Shown: positions 11,876 to 23,434 of the stretch, in pieces | How positions within the stretch are numbered: position 1 is the first letter of the stretch | Layout: each line of letters begins with the position of its first letter | From: Conoideocrella luteorostrata | Taxonomy: Eukaryota > Ascomycota > Sordariomycetes > Hypocreales > Clavicipitaceae | Assembly: GCA_032433595.1 (NCBI GenBank) | Contig: JASWJB010000310.1 | Location: 1-53,436 of the forward strand | Length of the DNA: 53,436 bases | Reading direction: 5' to 3' | The notes under the pieces: model-generated | Databases searched by the model: none | Told to the model about the DNA's origin: nothing | What the model saw: the letters and a program-made list of their open reading frames with translations, nothing else | Translations under genes and position numbers: made by a program

Positions 11876-12519
11876 TCCAACTATAAGACTCCGGCGTTGA
11901 CCCAGTTGGGTCGCAAACCGCGGCCTCGAAAGCAAATCCGTTCGGTTGCAGTCGACGAGTTGGTACTGAGTACAGTGATGATTGACTTCTTGTTGGGCTG
12001 TTGAGGATTGGCGAATGGATGCACCTTGTTTGCACGTGACGACGCGGTTGGTTCGGGTTGTTAATTAGGTCACCATTGGCCTTTGCATGTCTTCAATGCA
12101 CGATGCCGTGTTGCAAACTGCATGAGTCGTGCACGTATTCGATTATTATTATATTCTGAGATAAACATGTTTATTTGAAAGGTGGTATTGGCATCCTCTT
12201 TCTTTGTCTAAATTTATTTATTCCTTACTATACTCACTGACTGTAAGAGCCCTTCCAGGGCAAATTTGTATGTATCTTTCTCACCTCAATGCACAGCCGC
12301 CCCATAACAGGACAAGGAGCGAGGATATACACAACTAAACAAGTTGTCTGGAAATTATGTGAACATTCGTTGTGATCACGGCTGCCTTGCTCAGTAAGAG
12401 CCTATGGCAATAAACAAACCGATAGGGTAGCTGTGGCGGAACTAAGTGGCGGACCGTACCATGTCATTAAGCGACTACTCTGTGTCCTGGTTGAGACGAT
12501 AACTAACTAGGATGACAAA

Positions 12520-12555
12520 CTCCGTACGGAGTACTCCGTACACCGTACTCCGTAC
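12520..12555. repeat. Compound TACTCCGTA cluster with palindrome
   Basis: Copies run as CTCCGTACGGAGTACTCCGT followed by ACACCGTACTCCGTAC. One head-to-head palindrome is fused to two direct copies within 36 bp. Confidence 0.85.
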
Positions 12556-12793
12556 CTAGGTGGGAAATCGTGGACAAAAGTACCGGGGAACTTCTAGGCG
12601 TGAATTGTGACTGACCTAATATAGATATAAGAGGATGAAAATGCTCACAATACTAGTAATATTATCATGGTGCACTCATTATTCAAGCTCCTGTGCTCAC
12701 TTGCTGGAGCAGGCCATTATCCTTAGAGCAATTAAACAATAACCCTGGCACAAACCGCCGTGCTGATGTGGCTCATGAGTGAGCATCTGAGCA

Positions 12794-12801
12794 TGACGTC
12801 A
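12794..12801. promoter_or_regulatory. CRE-like palindrome TGACGTCA
   Basis: A perfect consensus for CREB/ATF-type bZIP factors lies about 0.9 kb upstream of the PP2C gene and 4.9 kb from the CAF120-like gene. One 8-mer may occur by chance, so binding is speculative. Confidence 0.3.
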
Positions 12802-13361
12802 AAAGCCAGCCGTCTAGCGAAACTCAACCAATACTAATAGGGCTACTGCGTACTCCGACAACTGCAACAGTTGATCGTACGGCACCACCCGCCAGCCGCT
12901 TTCAGCTTCCACTGCAACCCAGCCTCAATCAAACACCAGATTGAGCCGATACCATTTCACCTTGACAGGCAGTGACAAGGAACAGCACGAGAAAGGAAGC
13001 CACAGGCTTGCTGGACGGATCCTGCCGCCTGTGACAAGCACCATGTTACAGAACGCGCCGGACGGGCCAACCCCTGGCGCGAAACAGGCCGCACGTCCAG
13101 TTATTTGCATTGCACCAGAGAACGGAGGACGGAATACGGAGCACAATAGACTGATGGTATACTATTGTACTAGCTGCCAAGTTTTTCATGCCTGTCTTGC
13201 CGAGCATACTACGCTGTACCCACCAAGCAGCATATCCGAGCGCTGGAAAAACAAAGGCGGCGCAGCTGTGAACTGGCGTCATGTGTCTCAGACGAGGTTA
13301 CTGGAATCCAAGTTTTTGCAGAAAATCAAGCGTGTCTTCCCCTCCCCCCTCCGTACGGAAT

Positions 13362-13382
13362 ACTAACTACGAAGTAGTTAGT
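13362..13382. repeat. Inverted repeat ACTAACTAC-GAA-GTAGTTAGT
   Basis: Perfect 9-bp arms have a 3-nt spacer. A further arm copy, AACTAACTAC, lies at 13392-13401. A TACTCCGTA-like word (CTCCGTACGGAATAC) directly precedes it, so the two repeat families are adjacent here. Confidence 0.8.
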
Positions 13383-13853
13383 TCGTACAGTAACTAACTA
13401 CTCCATACCACGGTCACAATCCGATGACATTTTCATAGACAGTGCCATGCCACGCAGGCTCAAGACTCCGCTCCGCCAAGTGTGTCCCAAGGCCAAGATC
13501 ACACGTCGACCCCCTGCATCTCGTATCCTCATCTCAATGCTATTTCCTTGGCAATTGATCTGTGCTACTAGCCTTGCCGCTATTCCGTGGTGTACCGCAA
13601 ACTTCCAGGCTAAAACTGACAGCGTGTCGTTCTCCAGCAATCCATCCCACTTCTTCCCTACACTAACCAGATGATAGCCTTAAGATGGCAGGATATTGTG
13701 CACGGTGGGGGCCGGGGAGTCGATAGCGTGAGATAAAACACGTTTGCTCAAGAAGCGGCTAAAAGTGCGTGTTCAACGTTAGTTACACGATCTTGCTTTG
13801 TGAGGCGTTGCACAGTGAGCAATGCAGACTGCGATACAGTATCCGCATTTGAC

Positions 13854-13863
13854 TACGGAGTAC
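13854..13863. repeat. TACGGAGTAC copy
   Basis: An exact reverse-orientation copy of the dispersed word. Another compound copy, TACTCCGTACTCCG, lies at 14521-14534. Confidence 0.75.
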
Positions 13864-16530
13864 ATGATTGCATGATTGCAGGCAATCGATTTGAAGAAAG
13901 CCGCAGCAAGAGCTACCCCTGCAAGCCTATTGACCACGTTTTCCGCTTGGTGTTTGCTGTCACTTCTACAAGCATAAAGACCTCGCCACTAGAAGTTTTT
14001 GTATTATACTTAAGGACAACATTCAACTCCAGCAGGCCACTTTCCTGTTGGTATTATTACTCAAGGACGAGGACAGGGGGGCAGTGTTGATTTCACGCAG
14101 CTCTTGGTGAAACTGATTGAGCAACGGAGACGTTCCAAATCGAATGGCGTGCGTTCGCTGCATCAGGAACGAAATATCTCGCTTACTTTTCAATTGACAG
14201 ATACATCGTTACTCCGGTCTTACATTGCCGTAATTCATTCTTCTGGCTTGAACCAGCCTGTGGTATTACTTCCGTAAGGAGTGAAGTGGCAGTGTTTTGG
14301 TGGAACCGAATTGCACCTATCTGACAAACAGTATGCCAATATTTCGCGCTCGGGAACATCCCCCATGTCCGGAACTGCTGTCTCTTTTTACGGGCGGCTC
14401 AATAAAAGCGGATTACGCTTCTCTTTACGCCGTACGGTCAAGAAGTGGCAAGCCTGGCGCCAAACTGCAGTTCAGTGAGTGGATGCGAGGTCCCAGTCTA
14501 GGATTAATATTACAGTTCAATACTCCGTACTCCGCAACGACAGGTTGATTACAGTAAGCTGTTCCGGGGTATTGTAGGGCTCCTCTCCAATTGGTGGTGG
14601 CTTAGTCGGAAACTGAACCTCATGCATTAAACCCGCAGGCGCCGACGCTCTGGTGGTCGTCTAGTTTGGGCCTATCATTGATGGTGTTACCGAAAGTTCC
14701 GTGCCTGAGATGGATGAGATGGAACCAGCATGGAAGGGTCTGGCTTGGCTGGTCTGGCCGACGAAGTAAACCAGGACCAACCGGTAATAGATGTCGAGAC
14801 ATACATGGACCACACCGCACACACCTTGGCTCTCTTCGGAGCGCCGTGGGTCTAACAACCCCGTGTTCTGCTGTTGGAGGATCATGAGACGCCTCAGACA
14901 AGAGTCAAGCGCTGGATCCGAGGACTGGCCGAGCGGCAACGGATGAGATGGGATGGGACAGTTTGACATACGAGTGGATGGTTGCTGCTGAAGTTTTTAT
15001 TTAGAAGCGCCTGTTCCAGTGATCCCGTGGAGAAAGCCATGCGTAGCTCTTTCGCTTTGCACCATTCGTTTGTTCGCTATTAACCTCGCAAACGTGGACT
15101 TGTCCTTACGTCTCTTTCAGCCCTTGAACATATATTGGTTGCATGCCCGCCACCTAAAAGCACCAAACACGCTGCAGTCGATCTGGAATATTAATCCACC
15201 TTACAAGTCATCCATCCTCCATTGGCAAGCAACAGAATACTCGATCATCGCAGTTTAGGTACATGGTCAACGCATCGACAGCTTCTCCATTTATGACGCT
15301 AGTCATTGCTGCCCAGAGCTCGCTTGGCGCAATCGAGGGACGATTCGTACGATTTGCTGGCACTCCTTCTGATTTAAGCTTCCTGAGCAAGACCTCGGAA
15401 CGTGGTGACGTCGCTCATCTCACTCAGCCACCTTTTTCGCCATTGTGCACACGCCACTGTGCAGCACACTACAATAAAAAGAAAGTTCAGTTAAGCTCAA
15501 AGCAGCCCATCCCATCAGCTCTCCGTGGTCACTCGACTACTCGAACCGCGGGCCAACTTCTCCGAATGTCAGATCGAATTCAGAGATCGACGATTAAACC
15601 GGCTGAAAATCCCACCTCGAGCGCAGCAACAAACCCTGCTGGGCGGGCCTTCTAGCTACGTAGTTGGCTTAATACTTTTCTCGGCAGTACTGTACGAATA
15701 GGAAGAAAGCAAGAAGCGGTAGATTTGACGTCGACGATTCACTCATCCATCCACCAGCAGAGCCAGCCCTTTTTTTTTTGTCTTCTCGCGAATAAAGTTG
15801 AGACACAAAATAGTGGCACTGGCTGCAAAAGCCTAGCTGAGGTTTTATTCCCGCATTCGGCGCCATCCTGCGGCGTTTCCGAGTCATCAATTCGTACGAC
15901 ATACAATACTAATTGCGCAGCCTTTTTTTTTCTTGTTCTTTTTTTTTTTTTAAAACATTTGAGCGTGCAAGCAAGACGAAAAACCCGCCCCTGTTCGCTA
16001 TTGCCTGGGACGTCTAATTTTGGATACTCTTTGCTTTTATTGCGGTAGGAGGCCCGGAGCTCCGTTCGCCATTGCCCCTTTGACCGTGTAAAAAAGAAAA
16101 GCAATAGAAAAGGTACGAATCGAAGCCAAGGTTTGCATCGTCTTTTGCACTTCCTTCTCTCTCATTTTTCCTCAATCCTCCTCTCTCCATATATAACCTC
16201 TCAACCTTTTCTTGCTTCGGCAAGAAATACTGCCGTTGCATTAACTAGTACGTTGGGAAAAACGGAAGTCTTGGCCTTGGTTACATTGCCATGCTTGGTG
16301 TCCGACGTATCCGCGCACACCACCTTCCCACCACATCGCCCTTTTCGATTACACTTGGAAACAACCCGATTGTAGTCGCCCGACCTTGATTTTTTCCCTA
16401 CATGGCGGTGTAACTAATCCGCAACTAGGACACTACAAGAAGCCTGCGATATCCCTCGCAATTTGTTTTTCTTTGAATGACAGCTTTTGGCACGGCCTTA
16501 CAAAGACGAGCCAAACCGACGATCTGCTGG

Positions 16531-16578
16531 CCACGCACGCTCACACACGCACACACACCCGCACCCTCTTACACACGC
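16531..16578. repeat. CA-rich simple repeat
   Basis: An imperfect (CA)n/(CACG)n stretch about 1.1 kb upstream of the CAF120-like start. Confidence 0.7.
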
Positions 16579-17201
16579 AAACTCAGGCACGCACACCCCA
16601 GACGCTACACTTACTCGCTGTGCCGCCTAGAGTCTCCGCGGACACCAGTGAAGACGTCTAACGCCAGTACCCGAAAATCGAGTGCACTGGTCTCGTCCCG
16701 CTATCAGCATTGATTCCATCACACCAGACGAACACCTAGAGACAGCTGGCGCTTTGTGGCTCAAAGGCAAACGCTGCCAGCATCCCCTCTGAGGGTCACC
16801 CGGAGCACCCGACCATTTCGAAAAGGATTCTGCAAAGCCATCTGCGGCGTCGTCAGGCCATCCACTCTTCACAGTATAAACTTCTGCACTGCCCGAACGA
16901 TCCGGTAATTCTCAACTGCCCGACCTCGTCTTACTTGCCAGGTTATTATTATTGACTTATGATTGTACCAGGCCAGAATCCGGCCAACAATCGATGAACA
17001 TGGGTCGGAATCGAGGTTGGTGCTTATTTGATATTATTGATTTGATTTTCTTACCCCATTCCAAGCAATGCCCAATGTCCACAGTTGTCCCCAGCCCACA
17101 CAGCGCCGTCCAACAATCCACAGACCACACTACTGGAGTCCCACAGTCCAGCACACCAGAGAAGACCCCAGTCGCGTTGTCGCTCCGAGTTGCTGTCAAT
17201 G

Positions 17202-17231
17202 AATCTTGGCGTCCTTGCGGGCGCCAAGATT
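17202..17231. repeat. Perfect 10-bp inverted repeat
   Basis: AATCTTGGCG and CGCCAAGATT flank a 10-nt loop. If transcribed in the leader of the CAF120-like gene (ATG about 450 nt downstream), it would form a stable hairpin. Confidence 0.7.
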
Positions 17232-17683
17232 TGCGAGCTCTACGAGTGACACCGCAAGCCAACGACGCTCTAACCCCTGTCCCTCGCTCGCTGTACCACG
17301 ACCGTCTGGACGTAATATTCCTCAGGCAATTGCCATTCTTGTGGCCGGGTGTTGCGTTGCCGTACGCTAGCCCATCCGCTATTGCGGAGTTGTTGCTGCG
17401 CCGAACTGCGCCGGATGATGGATGTTACTGACACTCATGCCATGATTCCACCGACCTGCCCCTCCTGCACGTCCCCCGGCATCCACGCTTCGTACCTTCC
17501 CTAAGACTGTTCGGAATGAGCGCCTGGTCACAGAGGTACCTTGTACTCTTTTGTCCTCACATCCTCGCTAACCACCGAGCCACTCATTTCTGCGCTTTCG
17601 AGCCCGGCGTGTGCATACTACGTGCGCGCCGAGCTGACTACGTCAAAGTTGTACTGACTCTCACGTCCATAGTCCTTTCCTTC

Positions 17684-20600
17684 ATGTCCCAGTTCTCTGC
17701 TGGCCACAAGACTCCATCACCGCCAGCGTCGCCGCCTAACGAGCAATCCGGCATAACCCTCAAGAAGAAGCAGCATCACTCGTCGGATCCGTTTCCCGAT
17801 CACAACATCGACGCTGTTCGCCGTCCTGTCACCCCTCCATCGCGACCTGATTATGGCAGCCCGCTAAACGGATCCCCACGCAACAGCCCTCCGCAGCAGC
17901 GACAGCGCAGTTCATCGCGACCATTGTCCATGATCCAAACATATCAACCGCCCACCATGGATATCAACGAGGATACGATTCCCGAGCTCCAGCCCATATT
18001 CACATTGCTCAACAGTCACTCTAATAAACTGTATCAGGAGGGTTATTTTCTCAAATTGGACGATCAAAACACTCGTACGTCATGCAACTTCTGTCCTTCT
18101 CATGCGCGTACCTCGCGCTAATGACTATATCACTGACCAATTGTGACAAAGAGGGCAAACCCAATGCGGATAGAACGTGGACCGAATGCTTCGCTCAACT
18201 CGTCGGCACTGTCTTGTCGCTTTGGGATGCAGCTGAATTAGATGCAGCCGGTGAAGATGGCGAAGTCCTCCCAAAGTTCATTAACCTTACGGATGCTTCA
18301 ATTAAAATGGTATGTGTGTTGCGCTGGGGAGCTGAGCAAATTGCCAAAAAGAAAAGAAGCAACAAAAATACAAATGGAAACTATAATAACCAAGACTGAC
18401 ATTTTCTCAACGTGCAGATCGAATCATTGCCAACTCGCTCCAACGACGAGCAGCCACTGCAAAATATCCTGAGTATTTCCACCGCCGGCAGGAATCGATA
18501 TCTCCTTCATTTCAACTCCCATCACTCTTTGATTCAATGGACAGCTGGGATCCGTTTAGCCATGTACGAGCATTCCACCCTTCAGGAGGCTTACACCGGT
18601 GCTTTGATCGCAGGAAAGGGCAAATTACTCAACAATATCAACGTCATTATGGAGAGATCGAGGTTAAAGTCAGAGCAGTGGGTCAGAGTCCGTTTTGGTG
18701 CCGGTGTACCGTGGCGACGTTGCTGGTGTGTTATTTCGCCCCCTGATGAGAAGGAATATCAAAAGCTGCAGAAGGAACTCAAGAAGAGGTCGGCCTATGA
18801 TCGCTCCCATGTACCTGTTTTAAAGGGTGATATTAAGTTTTACGACACAAGAAAAGACGGAAAGAAGCAGAAGAAGGCTCAGCCAATCGCCACAATTACC
18901 GACGCATATTCAGCATACGCAATCTATCCTCAGGCGAAGTCCTTAGTGGATGCCTCGACACTGCTCAAAATTGAGGGTAACGTTACCGTACACGCCGACC
19001 CACCATCTACTACTGAGGGTTTCATCTTCATCATGCCTGAAGTTCATCCTGCCGTGAGTGGTTTCGAGATGCTGCTTCGGTTCCTTTTTCCGACCTGGGA
19101 TGCGTTTGGGTTGTATGGTCGCCCTGGAAAATTGGTTGCCAGCATCCTGGACCCCAGGTCGCTTATGTTCGCCATGCCCAAGCACAAAAAGTATGGTTAC
19201 TTGGAGATCCTTGATATATCAAACTTGATTCTTGAAGAGACTAGTGCTACATGGGCAGAGAGGGAATGGCGTAAGCGGCTTAAGGGCGCCACAGGAACTA
19301 GGATGAACGCCTTGGAAGACGGCACTAGATCTCACTCGCGCAGCGCAAGCCGCTCCAGTAACAGACTAAGCTTTGGTAACGGAAATAGACCCAAGGTCGG
19401 ATTTACAGATGACGCTAGCTCGGTGCGTTCAGCCCTCTTTTCTGGGAATCCATGGAGGTTCCTCTTTTCCCATCACATTCTTGAATTTCTGACTGATGAC
19501 AGGTACAGCCCGGTCGCGAACCTCACCATATGCGAAACGTTTCTGATCCCAACCTGAGCTCGCGAAATGATTATGGTGGTCCAGGGGGCTCTCCGCAAAG
19601 GGTACAGCTGCCTCTTCGTGGTGGTCCTCCTGGTCGAATGATGCCTGGTGAGCCAGGAAGCTCTGACGAGGAATTCAGCACGTCACCGCCCCCTCCGATG
19701 CACACTCTGGAGGCAATGAGAACCCTGCAGACCCCGGAGCCGGTACAACGACCTCCTGCTTTCAGCCATGAATCTCAGACCCGGCCTGCAAGCAAAGCAT
19801 ATCACTCTCCTGAACTTCGACGAGCCAACAGCCGATTGTCAAGCTCGACACTAGCTCAAATGGCCACAGCTGGCGGAATGGCGACGGCAGCGGGAATGGC
19901 CAACACAAATGATACTCAAAATAACTACCCACCCCGGAGTAGGGATGGTGAGGATGGTGTGTTTCGTGGACCCTCTAACTATTCGCACGACCACTCGCTA
20001 GGAACTTATACTAATCACGGCGGCTTTCGTCAAGATGCTATTCCAGGAAACCAGGACCGGTCACCTGGACAGCACTTACCACCACCAGCCCTCGACATTC
20101 CCAACCAGCGATCTAGATCTCCGATGGGCCCTCCAAGCCCATACGGGCAAAACTCAAACCCGCGTCCAGGGACCTCCGATGGGAACAGACCTTATCCACC
20201 TGGCCAAGGCGGCCCGTCGCAGTCACCTAATCCTCAGCAGCATGGCTTCAGACCCGATCACGCTCGACCTCCCCCGGGACCTGGTGGGCCACCAGGCCCG
20301 TATGGGCGTGGGCGACCACCTCCAGGCCACGGACCACCACCAAACGGCCCTCCCGGTCAGTATGGGAACTATCGACCCGGACCCGGGGGGCCTGGAGGGC
20401 GTGGCGGCCCGCCGCCCGGCCACCCTCATCGAAAGCCATTGCCAAGGCAGACTAACAGCATCACTCCGGACCATATTATTGACCATTATACCTCCGAGCC
20501 TTACCAAACCGGCCCTCCGCAAGGTTATGATCGACGACCGCCTCCCCCTCCGCACAAACAAGGACAACAAGGACCCGGCTTTGGCAGTCCTAACAGGTCC

Positions 20601-21242
20601 AACGATGAAGAGCGACCTAGAGCTGGCGTGATGAGAACTGTTGGAGGCGGAGAACCACCCTTACAGAAGGGCTCGGAATTTGATTATCCAGAGGTAAATT
20701 TTGGCCCTACAATCAATTACGGGGCATCTACCCAAGTGCCACGTAAACAAACTTTAGGATCTGCCGATCATGCCATGAATAGTCCAGCGCAAGGTCCATA
20801 CTCCCCAGAGCAAAGACCCCATACCGCTGGACGCCAACCGGGCCATGCGAGGCTGGAATCCGCGGACTCTGTCCAAAGGACGATGGCTTGGCAGCCCGCC
20901 GGCACCTATGCTGCATCAGGCTCGGGATCAGGATCCGGATCTGGAGGGAGAGCGCTGACACCGGAACAGTACGTCCAGCATCGAGCTGCGGCAAATTCAC
21001 CACAGTACGGTGGTAACCTTGCTGCTGGAGGACATGGCATGGGACCCAGAACCCCCAGCCCCCAACCACCGTATCCAGGCGCCGGACGAGGAGGTACCGG
21101 CGGTCCGCCACCACCACCACATGGCGGTCCTGGCAGCTTTTCGCGACCTATGGGGCCGCCGTCCCCCGGCATTCCACCACGGGGACAGTATGGCTCTGGC
21201 CAGGTACCTGGCCAGGGCCAATACCAAGGGCAGGCCTTTTAA
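17684..21242 (+). CDS. CAF120: CAF120-like PH-domain protein (CCR4-NOT associated)
   Basis: Four exons (17684-18074, 18152-18309, 18418-19422, 19503-21242) give 1097 residues. The junctions are C|GTACGT...AAAG|AG, ATG|GTATGT...GTGCAG|ATC and TCG|GTGCGT...GACAG|GTA. A PH domain spans about residues 112-235 (KLYQEGYFLKLDD, RTWTECFAQLVGTVLSLWD, LLHFNSHHSLIQWTAGIRL). A conserved second region (RVRFGAGVPWRRCWCVISPP to about residue 480) matches fungal Caf120/Skg3 proteins. From about residue 620 the protein is Pro/Gly-rich and disordered, ending QGQYQGQAF. Yeast Caf120 associates with the Ccr4-Not mRNA deadenylation complex; that role is inferred. An in-frame upstream ATG at 17516 would add 56 residues unlike the rest, so I preferred the ATG at 17684. 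Confidence 0.85.
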
Positions 21243-23434
21243 ACCCGAATGTCCATTTAAACAGCCTAGCTGAATACATGATCACATACATAAACCCAAT
21301 GAGGAGATATTGCATAAGAAGGCCGCTGAGTCATCCTTGGCGTTTGCTGTTTGATGTAATGCTTCGCAAAGAACCAATGGCATTCTCGAATGCGCTGTTG
21401 GATGGATACCTCACGGCGGGCGTTATTTTGTTACTGGATGTTTTGGAACCAGACGTGGACTTGCATTCATACAATGCTACTTGTACGCACTACGTGGGGG
21501 GTGGTGCTGTACCATTGTTGTCGGTCGGGTGGGATTGTGATTCATTTTGTTTGTCGGTGGTTTTATTTTCTCTTGTCTATTCTTATCTGGAGCTGGCTTG
21601 ATTGGGGCTTGACTTTTTTTCTTAAATCGGCATGGTGGGATGAGGGAATTCTGTCTGACATAAATATTTTTCGACAAAAGTATTCTGCCGGGGAAAAGTA
21701 GAACAGCTAAGCCTGCGACTCGGTTGGTCAACGTCGCTGGTGTTTTGTTGACAATCTTTGCAGCTGGTTCTTTTCTTTACTTTAGACTCTATTTTGAATA
21801 GACGTTGATTTATGAACGAGATACTCCGTACAAGTAGGCAACGACATAAAAGCCCATGGCGTGTATTTGACGTATGAACCCGTGCGGCTCAATGAGACCG
21901 AAGAGCCTGATGCCATCAGCGGATTGAATCTGGTTGACATAATACCTCGGCGGGCTCGTCCGGCCCGGACAAGTCTGGTGTGTAAGTAAGTATATGAGCA
22001 GGTCGGTCGGTCGGTCGGGTATGGCAAGTTGGCTGGACTACCAAGTACTCCGTAATCCGTGCACAGAAGGTAGTTGGGGTCTTGAGGACAGGTGGGGTCC
22101 GGCGAGTGCGGCGCTGCTGCTGGCGAGCCGCCGCCGCCTATGGGGTATATCCGCTGGAGATGATGGAACTAACGGACGAGGCGCCAGATAGTCGTCCAGT
22201 CAAACGGGGTACTCGAGCATCAGGCAGGGTTCTTGCATTAATCGGATGGTTTCTCGAGGCGTCCGGGAGGCGGGATTCTTCCCCGGGGCTTCCTCCTGGC
22301 ACCGTGTATTGCACAAAGGAGGGAGCGCAAAGGCAGGCCGTCTTGACATCTTTAGGCAGCTGCAGCGACTGGAAGTTGGCCAGCTGAATGGATGTTGCGA
22401 ACTCGGACATCGGGGGGAGATGCCGTAGCTACCTGGGTGTATCTGTAGCCATACACCACTACTACGTACAACACCACGATAATACGATGCGAGTATTTCC
22501 AGTTTGGTTAACTATTGAGCTCTCATCATGCTTCTTTCAAGTCATCGTCCCGGGTCAGAGTCAGACACGGACGAACCAACGTGAGACTTTGTACAGATTG
22601 ACTTGTAAGTGCAGGGGAAATGGCACGGCACGAGACGGGTTCCAGATTTTGACCAGTTGACCTGGGCAGTCGCCCCACGGCAAGTGACGTTCTCAGTCCT
22701 GTGTGGAGAGTCCCAAGGCCTGTCGTTTGCTGTGCTTCCCCGCCCCTGCGGCGACTGGACGGGGACTGGGCGAGGTTGACTGGCAACTGGCTGACTGGCA
22801 AAGCTGATGATGGGTGGGTGGCAATGGTGGTTGTCTTCCCTGGAAAATGCAGACCCCGCCAACCACAAGGCAGCCTCGCCTACCATCCAACCATTCCGCG
22901 CTGCCGGCATTGCAAGTACATGCAAGACGAAGAGGCATTCCCGTCCCGGTCTCGACATCTGCCCATGCTGTGTGAAGACTAGTTACTAGTTTTTCCTTTT
23001 TTCTTTCCTTTCCTTTTGTTTTTATCTATGTCGATCCTCGATCCCGCCGCTGCCTTCCCGTAAAGCCATATTAAGTGCGCATGGCCATGCCGATTTCGAT
23101 CCTTTTCCTGTCCGGCGTCGAGCATACATCCCCCCTCTCTGCGTAGCCAGGGCCCCTTCCACACGTACTACGGTTCCACGACAACGAACACGACCACGAA
23201 CCCTCAGCCCACGAGCTCGGGTCTCTTCGCCTGACGACGTCTCCCTGGCGACAGACGCGCCGTGACACAAAAAGCTATTATTTTCTTTCCCTTGGCCGCG
23301 CCACGCCACGCCACGCCTACGTTCTCGGTCTGGAGCATTCGGCACCTGACAGGGTTGATTGTCCGATTCTTGAGGCTTGACAAATATCTAGACAGCTTTC
23401 GTTGCACGGTTGCCCTCGAGTCGGGTCGCTCTCA
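21243..23434. other. Intergenic region between the CAF120-like gene and the CHK2-type kinase
   Basis: It carries the 3' UTR of the CAF120-like gene and the promoter of the kinase. TACTCCGTAC (21822-21831), an AGTACTCCGTAATCCG variant (22045-22060) and a GGTC tetranucleotide run (22001-22019) are present. Small open frames lack family features. Confidence 0.55.
22001..22019. repeat. GGTC tetranucleotide repeat
   Basis: GGTCGGTCGGTCGGTCGGG, about four and a half units, in intergenic DNA. Confidence 0.8.

Larger units (their letters stand above)
11876..17683. other. Long divergent intergenic region (5.8 kb)
   Basis: No gene could be supported between the divergent PP2C and CAF120-like genes. 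The region contains a compound TACTCCGTA cluster (12520-12555), further copies at 13350-13362, 13854-13863 and 14521-14534, a CRE-like TGACGTCA at 12794, the GTAGTTAGT hairpin at 13362-13382, poly-T runs near 15770 and 15920-15955, a CA-rich stretch (16531-16578) and a 10-bp hairpin (17202-17231). Open frames are short (under 145 codons), often start at non-ATG codons and show no family features. Distal promoters, a long 5' leader of the CAF120-like gene or non-coding RNA are all possible. Confidence 0.5.

Noticed and set aside
12941..13366. Plus-strand open frame of 141 codons in the long intergenic region
   Set aside because: It starts at a non-ATG codon, has no domain, and runs through repeat-word sequence.
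14700..14740. CTGAGA with nearby purine runs, considered as a TPP riboswitch core
   Set aside because: The conserved partner elements and a nearby thiamine gene are absent.
17516..17683. In-frame upstream ATG extension of the CAF120-like protein
   Set aside because: The extra 56 residues differ in composition from the rest and the start MSQFSAGHK looks like the family N-terminus.
20035..20631. 198-codon frame overlapping the CAF120-like gene
   Set aside because: It is an out-of-frame shadow of the Pro/Gly-rich coding sequence.
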